DNA of 64,000 nucleotides from Flavobacterium anhuiense (GTDB lineage Bacteria; Bacteroidota; Bacteroidia; Flavobacteriales; Flavobacteriaceae): positions 434,001-498,000 of the forward strand of contig NZ_JUIV01000001.1 in the NCBI RefSeq assembly GCF_004151235.1. Reading direction: 5' to 3'. Below the pieces are notes generated by a model, which worked only from the letters and a program-made list of their open reading frames with translations, was not told the DNA's origin and did no database searches. This document shows, piece after piece, positions 17,754-25,269 of the stretch. The stretch's first letter is position 1. Every line of letters begins with the position of its first letter. A program made the translations under genes and the position numbers.

Positions 17754-17997
17754 TTTTTTGCCACGAAGGCACTAAGGCGCAAAGTTTTTTTTAAGGCAAT
17801 CATTGATTGCATCCTGTTTGTCATTTCGACGAAGGAGAAATCTTCGCAAGTAACTCCGTAACGAAAATCCAATCTTTGTCGAGCTTCTAGTGGAGATTTC
17901 TCCTTCGTCGAAATGACAAAAATGAGAAAATATCTTTGCGACTTCGCGACTTTGCGAGATTAAAAACTTTGTGTCTTAGTGCCTTCGTGGCAAAACC
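17754..17997. repeat. Nested composite inverted repeat
   Basis: An outer pair (about 17754-17790 and 17963-17997, TTTTGCCACGAAGGCACTAA type) encloses an inner perfect 27-bp pair (17817-17843 and 17894-17920, TTTGTCATTTCGACGAAGGA type) with a 50-base centre. The inner pair is the same family as 11551-11655. It fills nearly all of the 392-base gap between two minus-strand genes. Confidence 0.85.
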
Positions 17998-17998
17998 A

Positions 17999-19510
17999 TT
18001 ATTTAGGGAAATCCTGACTCTGATAAGCACCCAAATCTGGAGGAGAAGTTCTCGTAATTCCTAAAATGTCTGTCGGAATTATATAGGCCTGATTCCCTTT
18101 CGCGAAAGCGGAAGATGTTTTATCGATATTGAATTTATTCTGAGAAACATTATAAAACTTCGGATTTTCATTCAGAATAATGTTGTTATAATGTTGAGTA
18201 TCGGTTTTGAATTGATAATCAGGATTTGTTGTCGAACTGCTGAATTTTAAAAGACAATTGTTTAATTGGTAAACAAATGGCACATTGGTATTTTTACTCA
18301 AATTAAATTCGTTGGTATTTGAACCGTAAATAATGCAATTGTTAAAAGTTGCCTGAGTAAGCGGATTTGTTTCTGGAGTTGCTCCAGCCAAAGAATTGCT
18401 TAAGCTCACAGAAAATTGTGAAGGTGTAGGCCAGCTGTTGTTGAAAGTGCAATGTGTAAATTTATAATTTCCGCCATAAACGCATGATAGACTGGATAAT
18501 CCAGCATAATTAATCACTAGATTTTCTCCAATAATTTGTGCGTTTTGAGCTAAAATTCCGTACTCGGCGCAATTGTAAATTTGTGAATTTTTGATTTCGA
18601 TAGTATTAGATGAACTTCTAAAATCTAAACCAATAATAGCATTTTTTAATGTCAAATGATTAATTGAATGATTGGCGCTTCCTTTTTCAAAAATAACCGA
18701 TTTCCATTGTCCAGGAATATCAGAGTAAAGCGATTCTAAACGATTGCCTTCAAAAACAACTTCGTTTTCTAGTTTGTCTGTTGTAGAAGTTGTTCCATTG
18801 ATTTCGAGAGAAGCGTTCTTGCCAACATACAGACCAGAATTAGCGTGAAAATGAACTCTTGCGCCAGCTTCAAAAATCACGGTTTTATCTTCAGGAACTC
18901 CTGCATAACCATAAATTACATACGGTTTGTCATTTGTAAAAAGAAGCTCATTTCCGTTTGTAGGATCACTTTCGTTTAAATAAAATCCGTCAACATCTTT
19001 GCCGTCAATTTTAATTTTTTCTTTCGTTCCATCAGCATTTTGATTTGGATATAAAAAAACAGCATCTTGAATTAAAGTTACCAGCGCCACTTCTTGCAAA
19101 TTAGCACCGCTGTCAAATTGGATTTCGTCAGTATATAAAAAATCTGAAGGATTTGCATCTGTAATATCAGCTGTGGTTTCTATAAAAATGTATAAACTGT
19201 CTTTTGCTAAAAGCGTAACATTTTGAAAAACTTTCCCGTTGTTGCCCGTCATTCCGTCAACAGTCATTCTGTATTTAGAATTCAATCCTTTTTTGAATTG
19301 CACAATCGGAATCGAAATGTCATTTTTACTCTGGTTGTACACTTTTAATTGATAGGTACTTGAGCCTATATTTTTAAAAACAGTATCTAAATAAACGGTG
19401 TCTTTTGAAAATTTCAAATCTCCAGAACTGGCAACAGTATCAAAATCAGTTCGGCAGGAACTAAAAGTTATAATTATTCCGAAAATGAAGAGTGCAAAGT
19501 ATTGACGCAT
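17999..19510 (-). CDS. Lipoprotein with right-handed beta-helix
   Basis: 503 residues. The signal peptide ends in a lipobox (TFSSC, Cys near residue 19), so it is a lipoprotein. Residues from about 25 to 150 look like an Ig-like beta domain (FKNIGSSTYQLKVYNQSKNDISIPIVQFKKG). From about 200 onward there are repeated short strands with asparagine turns (ASLEINGTT..., IEIKNSQIYNC..., THCTFNNSW..., ATFNNCIIYGS...), the pattern of a parallel beta-helix as in the DUF1565/NosD group. Proteins of this kind sit on the flavobacterial cell surface; a carbohydrate-related role is possible but not shown. It follows the secreted endonuclease gene across a repeat element. Confidence 0.8.
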   Translation of the reverse strand: MRQYFALFIFGIIITFSSCRTDFDTVASSGDLKFSKDTVYLDTVFKNIGSSTYQLKVYNQSKNDISIPIVQFKKGLNSKYRMTVDGMTGNNGKVFQNVTLLAKDSLYIFIETTADITDANPSDFLYTDEIQFDSGANLQEVALVTLIQDAVFLYPNQNADGTKEKIKIDGKDVDGFYLNESDPTNGNELLFTNDKPYVIYGYAGVPEDKTVIFEAGARVHFHANSGLYVGKNASLEINGTTSTTDKLENEVVFEGNRLESLYSDIPGQWKSVIFEKGSANHSINHLTLKNAIIGLDFRSSSNTIEIKNSQIYNCAEYGILAQNAQIIGENLVINYAGLSSLSCVYGGNYKFTHCTFNNSWPTPSQFSVSLSNSLAGATPETNPLTQATFNNCIIYGSNTNEFNLSKNTNVPFVYQLNNCLLKFSSSTTNPDYQFKTDTQHYNNIILNENPKFYNVSQNKFNIDKTSSAFAKGNQAYIIPTDILGITRTSPPDLGAYQSQDFPK

Positions 19511-19521
19511 TTAAATAGTTT

Positions 19522-19607
19522 TTTTGCCACAGATTAAGAGGATTAAAATGATTTTGCACAATGCAGAAAAAATAATCTGTGTAAATCTGTGTAATCTGTG
19601 GCAAAAG
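19522..19607. repeat. Inverted repeat, GCCACAGATTA family
   Basis: GCCACAGATTA (19526-19536) pairs with TAATCTGTGGC (19592-19602), with TTTTT and AAAA flanks. Same family as 34701-34846 and 57077-57141. It lies directly upstream of the lipoprotein start. Confidence 0.8.
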
Positions 19608-19759
19608 AAAAAATATTCTGAAGCCAAAGATTGGTTTTGATTGTTTCTGTAAAAATAACAAAAAACCTACAGGTTTGAAGTTGATTTTTAATTTTAGAAT
19701 CCGATTTTTCGATTTGTGTCTTATCTTTCTTTAATTTTACGTTTTTAAAGTTTATTTTA

Positions 19760-20188
19760 ATGAATTATACAAAAGAGCAGATTTTAGCGCGCTGTAATGA
19801 GTTTTCTAAAAACACATTAATGGAAACGCTGAAAATTGAATATATCGACGCCGGAGAAGATTTTTTAACCGCAAAAATGCCTGTAAATCCAAGCGTTCAT
19901 CAACCAATGGGATTATTGCACGGAGGCGCTTCTGTAGCTTTAGCAGAAAGTGTTGGAAGTGCAGCTTCTTTCTTTTTTATCAATCCGAAAGAACAGGAGG
20001 TAAGAGGCATTGAAATCTCGGCAAATCATCTAAAAAGTATTCGTGAAGGTTATGTTTTTGGCACTGCCAGAATTATTCACAAAGGAAGAAGCCTTCATCT
20101 TTGGGAAATTAAAATTACAGATGAAGAAGGTAATTTGGTTTCGCTTTGCAAATTGACGAATATGGTTTTGGATAGAAAGAAAATTTAA
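19760..20188 (+). CDS. Hotdog-fold acyl-CoA thioesterase (likely DHNA-CoA thioesterase)
   Basis: 142 residues, the PaaI/YdiI type hotdog domain. The HQPMGLLHGGASVALAESVGSAASF segment holds the characteristic HGG and the catalytic acidic residue on the long helix, and GTARIIHKGRSLHLWEIKI is the central strand. Enzymes of this group release 1,4-dihydroxy-2-naphthoate from its CoA ester in menaquinone synthesis. That role is inferred from the isochorismate synthase gene at 21716, the first enzyme of the same pathway. Between them sits an unrelated KAP-like NTPase gene beginning 4 bases after this stop. No promoter of clear quality is seen; TATCTTTC at about 19722 is a near match. Confidence 0.85.
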   Translation: MNYTKEQILARCNEFSKNTLMETLKIEYIDAGEDFLTAKMPVNPSVHQPMGLLHGGASVALAESVGSAASFFFINPKEQEVRGIEISANHLKSIREGYVFGTARIIHKGRSLHLWEIKITDEEGNLVSLCKLTNMVLDRKKI

Positions 20189-20192
20189 TTCT

Positions 20193-21680
20193 ATGGAATT
20201 AAAAGAAACAATAAAAATTGAGACCTCTGAGATTTCTAAAGACTTTAGAAATCATTTAAGTTTTGAACATAATAAACGAATACTTTTTTCAGGGCCATTT
20301 GGAACGGGTAAATCTACTTTTTTAAATGAGTTTTCTACTGAGCAAAATGATGATTTTTTTTACTTAAAAATATTTCCGGTTAATTATTCAGTTTCTTCAA
20401 ATGAAGATGTTTTTGAATTGATAAAATTTGATTTGTTATTTCAATTAATAGGGAGATATTATGAAGAAATTAAATTAGAAAAGGAAGATTTTACTTTATT
20501 GCTAAAAAGTCAAATGTTTATTATGGAGCGTATGAAGGTCATGCCTCTTTTATATGCAATATTGGGTTTTAGTGAAAAAATTGGAACTCCGATAGTTGAT
20601 TTTATTAAGGCTTTGGAAAAAACATTTGGTGATTTTGAAAAGTTTAATGAAGAAATTAGTCGTAATGAAGAAGATGAGATTTATACATTTTTAAAATCAA
20701 TTGAAAATAGAAAAGGAAATCAGCATGAAATGGACGCGATTTCTGAATTAATATTTGATTTAATTGAAAGAGTCAGAAATGAAAATGAAAAGTCTGCGGT
20801 ACTAATTATAGATGATTTGGATCGCTTAGATCCGGATCATGTTTTTAGGATATTCAATATTTTCAGCGCTCATCATGAAGAAATAAATGATAGAAACAAA
20901 TTTGGTTTTGAGAAAGTAATTTTTGTTTGTGATATAGAAAATATTCGAAAAATATTCCATCACAAATATGGATTTGATGTGGATTTTTCGGGTTATATAG
21001 ATAAATTTTATTCTATTTCTCCATTTGATTTCGATAATCGTACTTATGTCAAAGAAAAAATCGAAAATTTATTATATACTTTTCAATTTAGTTCTACATT
21101 AAATTATTATGAATTTAGTAAAAATGAAAATTTTCTTAATTGTACAAAGGCAATAGTGCAATCGTTAATCGATTCAAAACAACTTAATCTGCGTATGATA
21201 TTGAATTATCCTATTTTGTTTATTCCTAATTTTCATTTTGCAAATAGACAGAGACTTTCAGATACTCCAATCATTGTTTTGTTTTATCTTCTTAGAAATT
21301 TTTATGGATCATTTGAAATTTTGTCCCTCAAGCTTAAAAACTTATCAGAATTGTTTGATTCAGATAGTTTTAGGTCTGATCACAGATATAAATACGCAGT
21401 TAGAGATGATTATGATATAGCAGCATTGTTTTCATACTGTTTGACTTTTTTAGTTCCAGAAAATTCTGTCAATAAGGATACAGAAGATATTCAAACATTC
21501 TATTCTGAAACATATAATTGCACATTTCATTACAATTATTCTAGATTTTCAAGAGTTAAAAATTTCATTCAAGCAACGAAAGGGCAAGTTTTAATATCGG
21601 ATGAAAAGTTAGAATTAAATCCATACAAGATCTTTTTTGATATTTTTAATATTTGTAAAAATAAAGGCCTTTTGATATAG
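20193..21680 (+). CDS. KAP-type P-loop NTPase, probable insertion within the menaquinone operon
   Basis: 495 residues. Walker A GPFGTGKST at 34-42, Walker B AVLIIDDLDRLDP with D207/D208 and the family's characteristic DDLDRL, and a KVIFVCDIENIRKIFHHKYG sensor-like segment shortly after, all typical of KAP-family NTPases. KAP members typically have a large insertion between the Walker motifs, and here about 160 residues separate them. I see no clear membrane segments. KAP-like proteins are often phage-exclusion or defence genes (PifA, RloF and others). The gene is much more AT-rich than its neighbours and lies between two menaquinone genes, with 4 and 35 bases of spacing, so it looks recently acquired. 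Its biological role here is unknown. Confidence 0.85.
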   Translation: MELKETIKIETSEISKDFRNHLSFEHNKRILFSGPFGTGKSTFLNEFSTEQNDDFFYLKIFPVNYSVSSNEDVFELIKFDLLFQLIGRYYEEIKLEKEDFTLLLKSQMFIMERMKVMPLLYAILGFSEKIGTPIVDFIKALEKTFGDFEKFNEEISRNEEDEIYTFLKSIENRKGNQHEMDAISELIFDLIERVRNENEKSAVLIIDDLDRLDPDHVFRIFNIFSAHHEEINDRNKFGFEKVIFVCDIENIRKIFHHKYGFDVDFSGYIDKFYSISPFDFDNRTYVKEKIENLLYTFQFSSTLNYYEFSKNENFLNCTKAIVQSLIDSKQLNLRMILNYPILFIPNFHFANRQRLSDTPIIVLFYLLRNFYGSFEILSLKLKNLSELFDSDSFRSDHRYKYAVRDDYDIAALFSYCLTFLVPENSVNKDTEDIQTFYSETYNCTFHYNYSRFSRVKNFIQATKGQVLISDEKLELNPYKIFFDIFNICKNKGLLI

Positions 21681-21715
21681 ATTATGATGGAACAAAGCAA
21701 CAAGTAAAACTAATA

Positions 21716-22795
21716 ATGAACAATTTTTTCTTAAAAATTAAAAATCATAAAGAACAAAATCTACCTTTTGTACTTTACTCAAAACCCAATTCAGAAAATT
21801 ATGTTGGGATTTTACAGCAAAATAATAATTTAAATACGGTTTCTGATTACAGTGAAAAAGGATTTGTTTTTGCTTCTTTTGATGAAAAACAAATAATCCT
21901 GATTCCAGAAAACGAATCTGAAATTATTACTGCCAAAAAAGAATCAACTTCATTTGAACCAATCGAAATTGATGATTTGAGTTTTGATCAAGAAGCCAAA
22001 TTTCAATATGAATATTTAGTTGCACAGGGAATTCAAGCTATTAAAAATGAAGAATTCAAAAAAGTGGTTTTATCACGAAGTGAAGAAGTGCCTTTATCTG
22101 AATTTGATTTTATTGAAATTTTTCAGCACTTGGTTCAGCTATATCCTGCAACTTTCTGTTATTGTTTTTTTCACCCGAAAATCGGACTTTGGATGGGAGC
22201 AACGCCAGAAAAACTGCTAAAAGCTAACGGAAATGTTTTTGAAACGATGGCTTTAGCAGGAACGCAAAAAGATAATCAGGAAACCGAAATTGTTTGGCAG
22301 CAAAAAGAAAAAGACGAGCAGCAATTTGTGACTGATTTTATTGTGAAAAGGCTTCGAGAATTTACCGCTTCGGTTGTAGTTTCTGAACCTTACAGTTTAA
22401 AGGCGGGATCGATTTGGCATATTAAAACGGATATTTCAGGTGTTTTAAAAGATAATTCAACTTTAGAAGAAGTAATTGATACTTTGCATCCTACTCCAGC
22501 CGTTTGCGGACTTCCGAAAAAGAAATCGAAAGCCTTTATTTTGGAAAATGAAAATTACGATAGAACTTTTTACACAGGTTTTTTAGGTGAATTAAACAGC
22601 ACATTTGCAGGAAATAATTCAAGTTCTGATTTATTTGTAAATTTACGATGCATGCAGATTCAGGAAAATAAAGCCATTCTGTATATGGGCTGCGGTATTA
22701 CAAAAGAAAGCATTCCCGAAAAAGAATGGGAAGAAAGCGTGAATAAATCAATGACGATGAAAAGAGTCTTGAGAGTTATGAGTTATGAGTTATGA
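21716..22795 (+). CDS. menF: Isochorismate synthase (chorismate-binding enzyme)
   Basis: 359 residues, the length of MenF/DhbC-type isochorismate synthases. It isomerises chorismate to isochorismate, the entry to menaquinone synthesis. Conserved chorismate-binding segments are present: VVLSRSEEVPL, PATFCYCFFHPKIGLWMGATPEKLL, ETMALAGTQ, LHPTPAVCGLPKKKS and ENYDRTFYTGFLGELN with the metal-binding glutamate. Anthranilate synthase is a relative, but the short length and the ETMALAGT pattern favour isochorismate synthase. The thioesterase at 19760 supports the pathway. It would be cotranscribed with the KAP gene just upstream, since no terminator separates them. Confidence 0.88.
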   Translation: MNNFFLKIKNHKEQNLPFVLYSKPNSENYVGILQQNNNLNTVSDYSEKGFVFASFDEKQIILIPENESEIITAKKESTSFEPIEIDDLSFDQEAKFQYEYLVAQGIQAIKNEEFKKVVLSRSEEVPLSEFDFIEIFQHLVQLYPATFCYCFFHPKIGLWMGATPEKLLKANGNVFETMALAGTQKDNQETEIVWQQKEKDEQQFVTDFIVKRLREFTASVVVSEPYSLKAGSIWHIKTDISGVLKDNSTLEEVIDTLHPTPAVCGLPKKKSKAFILENENYDRTFYTGFLGELNSTFAGNNSSSDLFVNLRCMQIQENKAILYMGCGITKESIPEKEWEESVNKSMTMKRVLRVMSYEL

Positions 22796-22839
22796 GTTTT
22801 CAGCTGTGTGTCTCCTCTGAGCGAAGTGGGAATTCACAT

Positions 22840-22894
22840 GTCACCCTGAGCGGAGTCGAAGGGCACAAAGAGCTTCGACTCCGCTCAGCCTGAC
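22840..22894. repeat. Inverted repeat, CTTCGACTCCGCTCAG family
   Basis: Arms 22840-22861 and 22873-22894 (GTCACCCTGAGCGGAGTCGA and CTTCGACTCCGCTCAGCCTG) with an 11-base loop. Other copies are at 44995-45059, and half copies at 57025-57048 and 57181-57204. Further degenerate half copies are visible at 2980-3024. Confidence 0.85.
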
Positions 22895-22948
22895 AACTTG
22901 AAAACAGTCTAAAACCTGAAACCTGAAACAAAACAAACAAAAACAAAA

Positions 22949-23665
22949 ATGAAATTAGACATATTAGCCTTTGGCGCACATCCAGACGACGTAGAATTAG
23001 GTTGTGCTGGAACAATTTTAAAAGAAGTATCACTTGGTAAAAAAGTGGGTATTGTAGATTTAACTCGTGGTGAGTTGGGAACTCGTGGAACTGCGGAAAT
23101 TAGAGATCAGGAAGCAAAAGATGCTGCTAAGATTTTAGGAGTTCTAGTGCGAGAAAATTTATGCATGCGTGATGGTTTTTTTGTAAATGACGAAAAGCAT
23201 CAATTAGAAGTCATTAAAATGATTCGTAAATATAAACCTGAGATTGTTTTATGCAATGCAATTGACGATCGCCACATTGATCACGGAAGAGGAAGCAAAC
23301 TCGTTTCTGATGCTTGTTTTCTTTCGGGTTTAATGAAAATCGAAACTTCATTAGATGGAAAGGCACAAGAAGCTTGGAGGCCAAAAGTAGTGTATCATTA
23401 TATTCAATGGAAAAACATTACGCCAGACTTCGTTGTGGATATAACAGGATTCGAAGAAAAAAAGGTAGAAGCAATTATGGCTTACAAAACTCAATTTTAT
23501 GATCCAAATTCGAATGAACCAGCAACGCCAATTACAAGTAAAAACTTTTTTGAAAGCCTAAATTATCGTGCGCAAGACTTAGGAAGACTAGTTGGGAAAG
23601 ATTTTGCAGAAGGTTTTACAGTTGAAAGATGTTTGGCTGTCAATAGCTTAGAAAATTTGATGTAA
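22949..23665 (+). CDS. bshB1: Bacillithiol biosynthesis deacetylase BshB1
   Basis: 238 residues, the whole length of the LmbE/PIG-L-like deacetylase family. It removes the acetyl group from GlcNAc-malate in bacillithiol synthesis, using zinc. AHPDDVELGCAGTI near the start holds the metal-binding histidine and the DD pair, and the second metal histidine lies in RHIDHGRGSKLVSDACF. The TRGELGTRGTAEIRDQEAKDAAKILG segment is specific to the BshB1 branch. It is separated from menF by a repeat and followed by tRNA-His. Cytoplasmic. The assignment rests on strong family-wide similarity. Confidence 0.93.
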   Translation: MKLDILAFGAHPDDVELGCAGTILKEVSLGKKVGIVDLTRGELGTRGTAEIRDQEAKDAAKILGVLVRENLCMRDGFFVNDEKHQLEVIKMIRKYKPEIVLCNAIDDRHIDHGRGSKLVSDACFLSGLMKIETSLDGKAQEAWRPKVVYHYIQWKNITPDFVVDITGFEEKKVEAIMAYKTQFYDPNSNEPATPITSKNFFESLNYRAQDLGRLVGKDFAEGFTVERCLAVNSLENLM

Positions 23666-23692
23666 TTTTTATAAAAATTTTTCATTTTTTTC

Positions 23693-23723
23693 TTTGCAGA
23701 ACTCAACCTTTGTTCTATATTTG
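23693..23723 (+). promoter_or_regulatory. Promoter of tRNA-His
   Basis: TTTG (23693-23696), 19 bases, TATATTTG (23716-23723): a near-perfect Bacteroidetes promoter 20 bases ahead of the tRNA. Confidence 0.8.
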
Positions 23724-23743
23724 CACTCGCTAAGCAGAAAAAT

Positions 23744-23818
23744 GGTGGTTGTAGCTCAGCTGGTTAGAGTAGCGGTTTGTGGTGCCGCGGGTCGCCGGTT
23801 CGAACCCGGTCAGCCACC
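23744..23818 (+). tRNA. tRNA-His (anticodon GTG)
   Basis: A full cloverleaf can be folded: G-1 at 23744, acceptor arm 23745-23751 with 23811-23817, anticodon loop TTGTGGT (GTG), T-arm GCCGG-TTCGAAC-CCGGT and discriminator C73 at 23818. The extra 5' G paired with C73 is the histidine identity element. CCA is not fully encoded, as usual in this phylum. Confidence 0.95.
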
Positions 23819-23825
23819 CAGATAG

Positions 23826-23855
23826 AAAGCCTTGAAGAAATTCAAGGCTTTTTTT
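23826..23855 (+). terminator. Terminator of tRNA-His
   Basis: AAAGCCTTGAA-GAAA-TTCAAGGCTTT (stem 23826-23836 with 23841-23851) and a T-run, directly after the tRNA. Confidence 0.9.
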
Positions 23856-24218
23856 GTGCGTTTAATTTTGTGAACCATATAAGGTATGTAAGATCATTTT
23901 AGAGCAAGACTGGAAATTTTAAGTTTAAAAAGAGGAAGGCTTCAAAATTTTTTAATATCTAAAATTACGATACATTTTAATTCCAAAATCTAAATTTCAA
24001 ATATAGTCTGTGGTTTCAACCACGGGAACGTTCGCATATGTAATGGTATGGATTGCGCAATCGTTGCGTTCCAGCGGTTGAAACCGCTGGCTATATTTTC
24101 ATATGCTGGTGGATAATTTAAAGGAAAGGAATATGAAATCACTTTTGTGATTTCTGGTTCTTAATGTGATGAGAGATTGGAATTTGGAATTTGGAATTTT
24201 AGAATATTGGAAATTAAA
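23856..24218. repeat. Intergenic region with a symmetric repeat element
   Basis: No gene. The main element is an imperfect 30-bp inverted repeat at 24001-24030 and 24067-24096 (GTGGTTTCAACCACGG and CCAGCGGTTGAAACCGCTGG cores), each arm itself nearly palindromic. A second small hairpin GAAATCAC-TTTT-GTGATTTC is at about 24135-24154, then GGAATTT tandem copies at about 24178-24200. This repeat class (TTGAAACCGC) occurs once in the window. Confidence 0.6.
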
Positions 24219-24246
24219 AAAGCACAACTGTTAAGTTGTGCTTTTC
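24219..24246 (-). terminator. Terminator of the metallopeptidase gene
   Basis: AAAGCACAACT / AGTTGTGCTTT (24219-24229 with 24234-24244); T-runs on both strands, so it can act in either direction. The gene stop is 30 bases away. Confidence 0.85.
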
Positions 24247-24273
24247 TTGTGGTTATTATATTTGGTTTATGTA

Positions 24274-25128
24274 TTATCGAATTTCTTCAAATGTAGTACC
24301 TTGACTAATATCTCCAGTTTTAAAGCCTTTTTTGAACCAGTACATTCTTTGTTCTGATGTTCCGTGTGTAAAAGAATCAGGAACAACATGTCCTTGCATC
24401 TTGCTTTGAATGGCATCATCTCCAACAGCATTTGCTGCGCTTAAAGCTTCTTCAATATCTCCAACATCAAGATTTTTCTGGTTATCATGTGCCCAAACGC
24501 CAGCATAAAAATCAGCTTGTAATTCTAAGGCTACAGATAATTTATTGGCTTCGGCGTCGCTTTTTCCCTGCTGCATTTGACGCATTTTAGAAGACGTTCC
24601 TAATAAGGTTTGAATATGATGACCAATTTCATGCGCGATAACGTATGCAATCGCAAAATCGCCTCCTTTTGCACCAAATTTGGTTTTTAGTTCTTCAAAA
24701 AAAGCCAAGTCCATATATACTTTGCGATCAGCGGGACAGTAAAAAGGTCCAGAGGCAGATGATGCGCCTCCACATGCAGTTTGCGTGGAGTTTTTAAATA
24801 AGACTAATTTTGGTTTTTCGTAAGTCATTCCATGTTCTGCGAAAATTTTAGTCCATGTGTCTTCATTATAAGCCAGCATAGTCTTTACAAATGCTCCCAT
24901 TTCTTCATCTTCCTTACTTAAAGGAGCAGCAGCTTCTGTCTGTTGACCTTGACCGCCTTGCATTTGTTCTAAAATAGGCGCTATTTGCTGACCAGTTTCA
25001 CCGCCAAAAAGATTAAGCAGTAAAACGATGATTCCGATAACTCCACCGCCAATTATTGCTTTACCTCCGCCGGAAATTGATCTTCTGTCTTCGACATTAT
25101 CACTTTGTCTTCTGCCTTGCCATTTCAT
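24274..25128 (-). CDS. Neutral zinc metallopeptidase, YpfJ family
   Basis: About 284 residues from ATG 25128 (MKWQGRRQSDNVEDRRS is the usual start of the family; the frame stays open to 25233 but those residues are not protein-like). A single membrane segment (IIGGGVIGIIVLLLNLFGG) anchors it near residue 30. The peptidase half has the zinc motif HEIGHH (AIAYVIAHEIGHHIQ) and the conserved FYCPADRKVYMDLAFFEEL and ALELQADFYAGVWAH segments, where the glutamate supplies the third ligand. The physiological substrate of the family is unknown. An alternative name is putative neutral zinc metallopeptidase. Confidence 0.92.
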   Translation of the reverse strand: MKWQGRRQSDNVEDRRSISGGGKAIIGGGVIGIIVLLLNLFGGETGQQIAPILEQMQGGQGQQTEAAAPLSKEDEEMGAFVKTMLAYNEDTWTKIFAEHGMTYEKPKLVLFKNSTQTACGGASSASGPFYCPADRKVYMDLAFFEELKTKFGAKGGDFAIAYVIAHEIGHHIQTLLGTSSKMRQMQQGKSDAEANKLSVALELQADFYAGVWAHDNQKNLDVGDIEEALSAANAVGDDAIQSKMQGHVVPDSFTHGTSEQRMYWFKKGFKTGDISQGTTFEEIR

Positions 25129-25269
25129 ATTGAATTGTTTTTTAACGTTGTACGAATTTATAGATTTTTTATGATAAATTTTAGAGTTAAGACATTTATG
25201 TTTAGTTTTCGGACTCAGTTTCACTCTCCGCAAATAGGTGTGGCTGAAAACTGCGACTCCGGCTAAAAA

